From NCBI RefSeq assembly GCF_024227715.1, contig NZ_CP100448.1, forward strand, positions 2,749,655-2,813,654: 64,000 bases of DNA. Reading direction: 5' to 3'. Made by a program: the position numbers and the translations under genes. This document shows, one piece after another, positions 58,230 to 64,000 of this stretch. How positions within the stretch are numbered: the first letter of the stretch is position 1; each line of letters begins with the position of its first letter. This DNA is from Halomarina litorea (GTDB lineage: Archaea > Halobacteriota > Halobacteria > Halobacteriales > Haloarculaceae). The notes under the pieces were generated by a model that had not been told where the DNA came from, did no database searches, and saw nothing but the letters and a program-made list of their open reading frames with translations.

Positions 58230-59654
58230 CTATCTCGCGGGCCGGGCGTCCCCGGGTCGGGCCGAGGGGGCGACGTTCTGGTTCATCGAGAACAGGTTCT
58301 CGGGATCCCACTCGTCTTTGAGTTCGACCAGTCGGTCGTAGTTCTCGCCGTAGACGGCGTGCTCCTGGCCCTCGCGCTCGGGGACGAAGTTGCCGTAGAC
58401 GCCGCCCGTGGCGTAGGGGGTGAGCGCCTCGTGGAGGGCGCGCGCCCACGCGACGACCTCGTCGTCCCTCTCGGGCGACTCCCAGCGCCCGTGGACGTTC
58501 ATCGTGAACTCGGCGTCGCGGTGCGGGTAGGCGGTGGCGTCGCTCGGGATGCGGTTGATGGCCCCGCCGAGGTGCCCGATGAATATCTCGGTCAGCGGCG
58601 AGGGGATGGTCCGCGCGTGCTCGACGAACGTGTCGATGGCGTCGTCCGACAGGGCCGCGAAGTAGTGTGACTTCCAGTAGTTGCGCGCGCCCTCGGTGAG
58701 CAGGGGGTCGAACGCCTGTTGCCACGCGGTGTACTGGTGGGGCGAAATCACGTCCGCGATGGGGTCGCCCAGTTCGCGCAGGGGGGCGAGGACGCGTTCA
58801 CCCTCCACCGCGTCCCCCACGTAGCAGGCGGCGAACACCACCACGAGGTCGCCGTGGACCGACTCGGGGAGGAACGGGAGCGGCGGCGCGTGCCGGAGGA
58901 CGACCCACGCCGAGAGTTCCTCCGGTGCCTCGGCGACGAAGTCGCGGTACTGCCGGAGGAGAGCCGCCGGGTCGTCGAACGGGTGGACGACCAGCCCCGA
59001 GAGGACCGCCGTCCCGATGTCGTGGAGGTCGAACTCGAAGCCGGTGACGACCCCGAAGTTCCCGCTCCCGCCCCGGACGCCCCAGAACAGGTCGGGGTGT
59101 TCGTCCTCGCTGGCGTGGACGAGTTCGCCGCGCGCGGTGACGAGTTCGACCGCCCGCAGGTTGTCGATGGTCAGCCCGAGCGACCGGGAGAGCCACCCGA
59201 ACCCGCCGCCGAGGGTGAGCCCCGCGAGCCCCGTCGTGGAGTTGATGCCGAGGGGGGTGGCGAGGCCGAACGCCTGCGTCTCGTGGTCGAACTCCGCGAG
59301 GGTGACGCCCGGTTCCGCCCACGCGATACGCGCCTCCGGGTCCACGCGCACCGACCTCATCGGCGAGAGGTCCAGCATGAGGCCGTCGTCACAGACCGCG
59401 TTGCCCGCGATGTTGTGCCCGCCGCCGTGGACCGCCAGCGGGAGGCCGTGCTCGCGCGCGAAGTTCACCGAGCGAATCACGTCCGCGACGCCCGCACACC
59501 GCGCGACGAGCGCCGGGCGGCGGTCGATCATCGCGTTCCAGATGGAGCGGGCCTCGTCGTAGGCGTCGTCGCCGGGGCGCAGAATCGACCCGCGGAACCC
59601 CTCCTCGAACGCCTGTATCGCCTCGTCGTCGACGATTCTAAACTCTACTGCCAT
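58230..59654 (-). CDS. FAD-linked oxidoreductase of the berberine bridge/6-HDNO type
   Basis: The 474-residue protein has the PCMH-type FAD domain ([20 protein letters not shown], then [20 protein letters not shown], where the His and Cys bind FAD covalently in relatives), [18 protein letters not shown] and a C-terminal BBE segment ([20 protein letters not shown]). The His is the usual histidyl attachment position; the paired cysteine (NAVCDDG) is also present. The substrate (sugar, alkaloid-like or other alcohols) is unknown. It is transcribed away from the cofH gene. Confidence 0.87.
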   Translation of the reverse strand: MAVEFRIVDDEAIQAFEEGFRGSILRPGDDAYDEARSIWNAMIDRRPALVARCAGVADVIRSVNFAREHGLPLAVHGGGHNIAGNAVCDDGLMLDLSPMRSVRVDPEARIAWAEPGVTLAEFDHETQAFGLATPLGINSTTGLAGLTLGGGFGWLSRSLGLTIDNLRAVELVTARGELVHASEDEHPDLFWGVRGGSGNFGVVTGFEFDLHDIGTAVLSGLVVHPFDDPAALLRQYRDFVAEAPEELSAWVVLRHAPPLPFLPESVHGDLVVVFAACYVGDAVEGERVLAPLRELGDPIADVISPHQYTAWQQAFDPLLTEGARNYWKSHYFAALSDDAIDTFVEHARTIPSPLTEIFIGHLGGAINRIPSDATAYPHRDAEFTMNVHGRWESPERDDEVVAWARALHEALTPYATGGVYGNFVPEREGQEHAVYGENYDRLVELKDEWDPENLFSMNQNVAPSARPGDARPAR

Positions 59655-59776
59655 ATCTTACACCACCGACAGGAAGGGGTCGAGGTAATATCACGGTTCT
59701 TCATGGCATTGGGGTGCTACCGGGGGGTAGACAGTCCCGTCACCGTGCCGACGGGAGGGGACCACCCGGAGACGTT

Positions 59777-61174
59777 ATGTCGCCGGCCTCGCCAGTACCC
59801 CCAATGGGCCGGTACCGACCGACGAACGTCCCCCGCGACCGATTCCACTTCGCGCACACGCCCCCGTCCGACCAGTCCTTCGAGAACGCCCTCGCGAAGG
59901 CGCGGGCCGGCGAGCGACTGACCGTCGACGACGGCGTCGAACTGCTCACCACCGGCACGGAGTTCGAGGGCATCGACCCCGAGCGAAAGGAACTGGTCCT
60001 CGAAGCCGCCGACCAGCGCCGGGCCGAGGTGGTCGGCGAGGACGTGACGTTCGTGGCGAACCTGAACAACAACGTCACGACGGCGTGCAACACCGGCTGT
60101 CTGTTCTGTAACTTCAAGGACCCGGCGGGCGAATTTGAAGGGGAGGTCCCCCCGCCCGAGGCACAGGGGTTCACGAAGACCCCCGAGGAGTCCCGACGCA
60201 TCGTGAGCGACGCCGTCGAACGCGGCATCTACGAGGTCACCTCCGTCTCCGGTCTCCACCCTGCGCTCGCGCTGAACGACGAACACCTCGAAGTCCTCGA
60301 GGCGAACGGCGGCCCGAACTACAAGCCCGCCTCGCGCTACCGGACCGACCCGGGCACGTACGTCGAGCAGATTCGCGCGATGGCCGTCGACGGCGTCCAC
60401 GTCCACTCGATGACGCCCGAGGAGGCCTACCACGGCAAGCGCGGCACCGACTGGTCCTACGAGCAGGTCTACCGCGAACTGGGCGAGGCGGGCCTCGACT
60501 CCGTCCCCGGCACGGCCGCCGAGATTCTCGTCGACGAGGTGCGCGACGTCATCTGCCCACAGAAGATTCGCTCCGGCGACTGGGTCGACGCGATGGAGGC
60601 CGCCGCCCGCGTCGGGATGGACATGACCGCGACCATCATGTACGGCCACGTCGAGAACGAGCGCCACCGCGTGATGCACCTCGACGTGGTCCGCGAGTTG
60701 CAGGACCGCACCGGCGCCATCACCGAGTTCGTCCCGCTCTCGTTCGTCCACGCGAACACCCCGCTCGCGGAGAAGGGTATCATCGACAGCGGGGCGACGC
60801 AGGACGAGGACGAACTGCTGATGGCCGTCTCCAGACTCTACCTCGACAACGTCGAAAACCTGCAGTCTTCCTGGGTGAAGTTCGGCGACGAACTCGGCCT
60901 GAAGATGCTCTCGTGTGGCGCGAACGACTTCATGGGGACCATCCTCTCCGAGGAGATAACCAAGCGCGCGGGCGGCGAGTTCGGCGAGTTCCGCTCGGTC
61001 CGCGAGTACGTCGAGATGATAACCGCAATCGGCAGGCGGCCCGTCGAGCGCTCGACGGACTACCGCCAGCACCGACCCATCGACCCCGAGACGGACCTCC
61101 TCGGCCCCATGCTCGGCCCGAAGGCGGACGGGACACCCCTGATGGACGCGCCCGTCGCGCCCGCCGACGACTGA
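59777..61174 (+). CDS. cofH: 5-amino-6-(D-ribitylamino)uracil-L-tyrosine 4-hydroxyphenyl transferase
   Basis: The protein of 465 residues (ATG at 59777) or 456 (ATG at 59804, MGRYRPTNVPRD) is the CofH subunit of FO synthase, with radical SAM motif CNTGCLFCNF (C-x3-C-x2-C) and family segments TACNTG, EVTSVSGLHPALAL and YGHVENERHRVMHL. It transfers the hydroxybenzyl part of tyrosine to the ribitylaminouracil, the first radical step to the F420 chromophore. The conserved part begins only at HTPPSDQSFENALAKARAG, so start choice does not affect function. The other F420 genes cofG and cofC follow on the other strand. Confidence 0.93.
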   Translation: MSPASPVPPMGRYRPTNVPRDRFHFAHTPPSDQSFENALAKARAGERLTVDDGVELLTTGTEFEGIDPERKELVLEAADQRRAEVVGEDVTFVANLNNNVTTACNTGCLFCNFKDPAGEFEGEVPPPEAQGFTKTPEESRRIVSDAVERGIYEVTSVSGLHPALALNDEHLEVLEANGGPNYKPASRYRTDPGTYVEQIRAMAVDGVHVHSMTPEEAYHGKRGTDWSYEQVYRELGEAGLDSVPGTAAEILVDEVRDVICPQKIRSGDWVDAMEAAARVGMDMTATIMYGHVENERHRVMHLDVVRELQDRTGAITEFVPLSFVHANTPLAEKGIIDSGATQDEDELLMAVSRLYLDNVENLQSSWVKFGDELGLKMLSCGANDFMGTILSEEITKRAGGEFGEFRSVREYVEMITAIGRRPVERSTDYRQHRPIDPETDLLGPMLGPKADGTPLMDAPVAPADD

Positions 61175-61294
61175 CGGCGAACCCTTTTACACCGGGAGGG
61201 GGCCAGACGCCCCGTGACCTGACCGTCGCCACGGGGCGGTCTGCGGGTGTGCGGTGTCCCGCCCCGTGGACGCGCCGCGCACCGCCTGTTCGCT

Positions 61295-62374
61295 CTACTC
61301 GAGGACCGCCCGGTATCGCTCGCCTGCGGCGTCGTCCGCTTCGAGGGCCTCCCTGATTCGGGGCGAGCACCACTCGGGGACGAACCGCTCGTAGATTGGG
61401 AGGCGTTCGCGCAGGGGGACGCCCCCATAGTCGGCGACGTCCTCCAGTTCGCGCAGCGCCGGCCACGCGTAGTCGGGGTTGATGTAGTCGTCCGTCACCG
61501 GCGACACTCCACCCAGATCGTCGATGCCGCAGTCGAGGAGGTCACGGACCGGCGCGAGGTTCGGCGGCGCCTGCACGCTCACCGCCTCGGGGAGCACCGC
61601 GCGGGCCATCGCAACGACGCGGCGCATCGTCGCGAGGTCCGGCGTCCCCCCGCGCCAGCGCTCGTTGTCCACCACCGGCTGGACGATGACCTCCTGGACG
61701 TGGCCGTAGCGTTCGTGCATCTCGCGGATGGCCAGTAACGACTCCGCCCGGTCGCGCCAGTCCTCGCCGATGCCGACGAGGATGCCCGTCGTGAAGGGGA
61801 CGCCGAGTTCGCCCGCCGTCCGAATCGTCGCCAGCCGCTGGCCCGGCGACTTCGCCCGGGGGCCGCCGTGGGCCTGCACCTCGGCGGTGGTCTCCAGCAT
61901 GACCCCCATCGAGGCGTTCAGGTCCGCGACGAGTTCCATCTGCTCGCGCGTCTGGTCGCCGGGGTTGGCGTGGGGGAGCAGGCCCTCCTCCAGTGCGATC
62001 TCGCAGGCCTCGCGGAGGTACTCGTGGATGGAGCCGTGGCCCCACTCGTCGAGTTGGTCGTGGACGGCCGTGTAGCGGTCGTCGGGGTCGTCGCCGAAGG
62101 TGAACAGCGCCTCGGTACACCCCGCGTCCGCGCCCGTCCGACAGGTCTCGCGGATCTCCTCGGGCGTCATCAGCGACGCCTGTCCCGGCACGTCGTAGTA
62201 CGTACAGTACGTGCAGGTGTACCGACAGGCGGTCGTCAGCGGCAGGAAGACGTTTCGCGCGAAGGTGAGTTCGTCGGCGCTCGCCACCTCGACGGGCGTC
62301 ACCGCGAGCGCCCGCTCGACGGCCGCCTCCTCGATTCGCACGTCGACGCCGTACGCCGCGGCACCCGGTATCAC
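61295..62374 (-). CDS. cofG: 7,8-didemethyl-8-hydroxy-5-deazariboflavin synthase subunit CofG
   Basis: From GTG at 62374 the product has 359 residues. It begins with VIPGAAAYGVDVRIEEAA, as other CofG proteins do, and carries the radical SAM motif CRYTCTYCTYY. Further family segments are EALFTFGDDPDDRYT, GVMLETTAEVQAHGGPRAKS and DDLGGVSPVTDDYINPDYAW. It closes the deazaflavin ring of FO after CofH. An ATG in the upstream extension is rejected because that segment has shadow-like composition. cofC lies 183 bases upstream on the same strand. Confidence 0.93.
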   Translation of the reverse strand: MIPGAAAYGVDVRIEEAAVERALAVTPVEVASADELTFARNVFLPLTTACRYTCTYCTYYDVPGQASLMTPEEIRETCRTGADAGCTEALFTFGDDPDDRYTAVHDQLDEWGHGSIHEYLREACEIALEEGLLPHANPGDQTREQMELVADLNASMGVMLETTAEVQAHGGPRAKSPGQRLATIRTAGELGVPFTTGILVGIGEDWRDRAESLLAIREMHERYGHVQEVIVQPVVDNERWRGGTPDLATMRRVVAMARAVLPEAVSVQAPPNLAPVRDLLDCGIDDLGGVSPVTDDYINPDYAWPALRELEDVADYGGVPLRERLPIYERFVPEWCSPRIREALEADDAAGERYRAVLE

Positions 62375-62557
62375 GCTCTGTCGTCGCGTGCGGAGGTACA
62401 AAAGGCTGTCAGTCCGGGTGGATCCCGGCGACAGCGTGGCTACGTGACTGCAGACGGGCTTCCGTGCGCGCACGAGTGGACGGGTGCCGGGCCGGGCGGA
62501 GCCGCGGCGACGGACTCGTCCGCGCGTGCTACGACAACGCACGACACGACAAAGCTG

Positions 62558-63184
62558 TTACCCCCGTTCGCGCCGCACCGGGCGGACCCGACCGTCGCCC
62601 GTCTCGACGTCGAACGCGTGGTCGTCGAGCCACCGCCGCGCGGTCCCCTCACCGTGGAGGAGCACCTCCACGAGGTCCGCGGGTTCGTCGACGTCCGTCC
62701 CGAGTCGGTAGGAGTCGACCGTCTCGAATGTCAGGCCCGCCGTCTCGCAGGCCCGCCGGTGGTCGCGGAACGACGCGCCGTGGTAGTCCGCACGGAACGC
62801 GGAGTCGCGCACGACGAGGGCGTTCGTCCCGCCGCCGCGCCCCGGCGCAACCACCACGTCGCCGTCCGTCTCGAACAGGCGACCGAGCGCGCGAGGGGTC
62901 GCGAGCGGCAGGTCCGCCATCACGACCGCGACCGGGCGCTCCGGGAGCGACTCGTCGACGACGGCGTCGACCGCCCTCGAGAGTGACCGGTCGTCCACCC
63001 GCACCCGAGCGGGACAGTCGAACGGTTCGGTGGCGAGCACCGTCGGGTCGTGGCCCGCCGCCCGAACCGCCCCGAGGACGTCGTCGAGCATCGCCCGGGC
63101 GAACGCCGGCCGCTCCTCGCGGTCCAGCAGGTCCGCGAGCCGGGTCTTCGGGTCCGCGACGCGATAGGGGACGACGACGCGCAT
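62558..63184 (-). CDS. cofC: 2-phospho-L-lactate guanylyltransferase
   Basis: The 208-residue nucleotidyltransferase starts MRVVVPYRVADPKTRLADLL and has RPVAVVMADLPLATPRALGR, VVVAPGRGGGTNALVVRDS and YHGASFRDHRRACETAGLTF, the CofC pattern. It activates phospholactate (or phosphoenolpyruvate in other lineages) with GTP for F420 assembly. The ATG at 63184 is preferred; the frame continues upstream into the polysaccharide-deacetylase fragment, but that part is unrelated. Confidence 0.92.
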   Translation of the reverse strand: MRVVVPYRVADPKTRLADLLDREERPAFARAMLDDVLGAVRAAGHDPTVLATEPFDCPARVRVDDRSLSRAVDAVVDESLPERPVAVVMADLPLATPRALGRLFETDGDVVVAPGRGGGTNALVVRDSAFRADYHGASFRDHRRACETAGLTFETVDSYRLGTDVDEPADLVEVLLHGEGTARRWLDDHAFDVETGDGRVRPVRRERG

Positions 63185-63260
63185 GTGTCCGGTGTGGACG
63201 GCCCCCGAGGTTGAAGCTAGCGGTCCATGCGCACGGAGAGTGAGTCGCCGGGCGGGCCGG

Positions 63261-63590
63261 TCAGCGGATCCGCGACACCGTCGACCACAGGTCGGCGAAG
63301 AAGGGGTCGGGGTCGTCCAGCGAGGGGTAGTCGAAGTGGGGCTGTTCGACCAGCGACCGCAACACGGCCGGTATCTCGGGGGGGGGACGCCGCCGCAGCG
63401 TTTCAGAAAGAGGTGGCCGACGAGCGCCCACGTCGTCGGGACGTTCCCCCGCTCGAACAGGTCAACGAGCCAGCGCCACGTCTCGCGGACGTCCCGCATC
63501 CGGTCGAGGTGGTACCGGCGACGCTCGGGGTAGTGGTCGTGATACCCCCCAGATGAGCTCGGCGTCGAGCGAGATGACGACTGCCTTCAC
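63261..63590 (-). pseudogene. polysaccharide deacetylase N-terminal fragment with two homopolymer frameshifts
   Basis: From GTG at 63590 the frame reads VKAVVISLDAELIWG, the NodB-type start with its catalytic Asp. It then loses phase at a run of six G. The next frame gives YHDHYPERRRYHLDRMRDV, TWRWLVDLFERGNVPTTWAL and VGHLFLKRCGGV, again clear polysaccharide deacetylase, and breaks at a run of nine C. A third frame continues EIPAVLRSLVEQPHFDYPSL to a stop at 63261. Both breaks are at homopolymers, so read errors or phase variation are alternatives to decay. Even repaired, only about 110 of some 280 residues remain. Confidence 0.65.
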
Positions 63591-63609
63591 GAGGCGAAGG
63601 GCAATATGG

Positions 63610-63625
63610 GTAACAATAAAGTTTT
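63610..63625 (-). promoter_or_regulatory. AT-rich promoter before the deacetylase fragment
   Basis: On the minus strand, AACTTTATTGTTACCC about 20-35 bases before the GTG at 63590 is a good haloarchaeal TATA region. The promoter therefore outlived, or still drives, the broken gene. The remaining sequence to 63818 holds no clear gene. Confidence 0.5.
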
Positions 63626-63818
63626 GTGAGCGCTCCGACAGGATCGGCGGCGGCCGACTGGCGGGGGCGGGCGCACCGACGCTCCGGAGCGGCGCCACTC
63701 ACGGGCGTTCGAGGGGTCGGAACGTCGAATCGCCGGGTCCGCGATACGGCGCGGGGAGACACGTCACTCGGGCCGTCGCCCGGGTGGCGGTCCGGCGCTG
63801 GTCGCCCGAGGGGTGCGG

Positions 63819-64000
63819 TCAGGCGGGGACGGTGAGGACGCTCCCGCAGTCACACGCGTAGAAGTCCCGCCGGCCCTCCCAGCCGACGACTTTCCCCGTC
63901 CGGCCGCAGTCGGGACACGCCACCAGGACTTTCGTCCCACGGGTCAGGTCGCGACACGGCGACCCCGCACGGCCGAGTTCGTGCAGGACCGTCGCGGGGC
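63819..64000 (-). CDS. zinc-ribbon protein (5' end beyond the window)
   Basis: The open frame entering from the right edge reads LHELGRAGSPCRDL, then KVLVACPDCGRTGKVVGWEG and FYACDCGSVLTVPA before the stop. Two C-x(1-2)-C knuckles (CPDC and CDC) plus the preceding Cys suggest a small zinc ribbon. Nothing more can be said without the missing part. Confidence 0.65.
   Translation of the reverse strand, partial: PATVLHELGRAGSPCRDLTRGTKVLVACPDCGRTGKVVGWEGRRDFYACDCGSVLTVPA

Noticed and set aside
61175-61294. Possible small gene between cofH and cofG
   Set aside because: No frame with a plausible start and typical codon use; the gap is most likely only the shared 3' region of the convergent genes.
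63185-63499. N-terminal extension of cofC to 63499
   Set aside because: The upstream part belongs to the deacetylase fragment; CofC proteins begin at the MRVVVPY segment.

Overview
The window reads as chromosome of a halophilic archaeon (Halobacteria). Supporting signs are very high GC with strongly acidic proteins, a complete set of archaeosine enzymes (tgtA, arcS and a RaSEA-type radical SAM gene), TrmY, an AglB-type oligosaccharyltransferase, coenzyme F420 genes cofH/cofG/cofC, bacterio-opsin-activator-type and TrmB-type regulators, Tat signals, and TATA boxes placed about 25-30 bases before leaderless starts. No genus can be named from the sequence alone. One tRNA gene (Pro, anticodon CGG) is present; there is no rRNA and no CRISPR array.

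Layout. 1-3.1 kb holds the end of a nucleotide-sugar dehydrogenase and an AglB-like protein with an unusual catalytic-loop motif, separated by a universal-stress-protein scrap. 3.4-6.2 kb holds a PIN/RHH toxin-antitoxin pair and an IS1341-type tnpB element that sits against a decapitated sugar isomerase gene. 6.2-8.5 kb has trmY, a small EamA transporter and tRNA-Pro followed by two decayed copies of the tRNA 3' end, which suggests old integrations. 8.8-18.4 kb is mixed housekeeping: BCCT transporter, tandem USP, hisD, a decayed amino-acid permease, small regulators, NUDIX, a lipase-like protein and tgtA. 18.4-24.5 kb holds a sulfite-oxidase-family enzyme, the first aldehyde ferredoxin oxidoreductase (AOR) and three regulators, two of them a head-to-head TrmB pair. 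24.6-28.5 kb holds arcS, a GDT1-family protein and a peroxiredoxin.

The distinctive part is 28.6-51.3 kb, rich in molybdenum/tungsten enzymes. It holds an AOR homologue that has lost all four iron-sulfur cysteines, a run of small conserved genes, a TorD-type chaperone, a 707-residue cytosolic polyferredoxin with HdrA-like and MvhD-like parts, and a divergent operon for a Tat-exported formate-dehydrogenase-type enzyme with its iron-sulfur and membrane subunits. It continues with a DyP-related Tat lipoprotein divergent from three tiny membrane proteins, a MoaD-like protein whose di-glycine is followed by Cys-Ala, and, further on, a third, canonical AOR. Together they suggest coupled oxidation of formate or aldehydes, with electrons going both to a membrane cytochrome b and to cytosolic ferredoxin carriers. 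This coupling is inference.

51.5-64 kb returns to conserved metabolism: VanZ-like protein, the RaSEA-type archaeosine enzyme, an internally deleted Kef-type antiporter, purQ/purS, a purU-type gene behind a 16-codon mini-ORF, a PQQ-type propeller lipoprotein, purC, a berberine-bridge-type flavoenzyme, cofH, cofG, cofC, a polysaccharide-deacetylase fragment with two homopolymer frameshifts, and a zinc-ribbon gene cut by the window end. Several genes are visibly decayed (508-699, 5936-6160, 12791-12975, 53238-53720, 63261-63590), so the region has lost genes by internal deletion and insertion.
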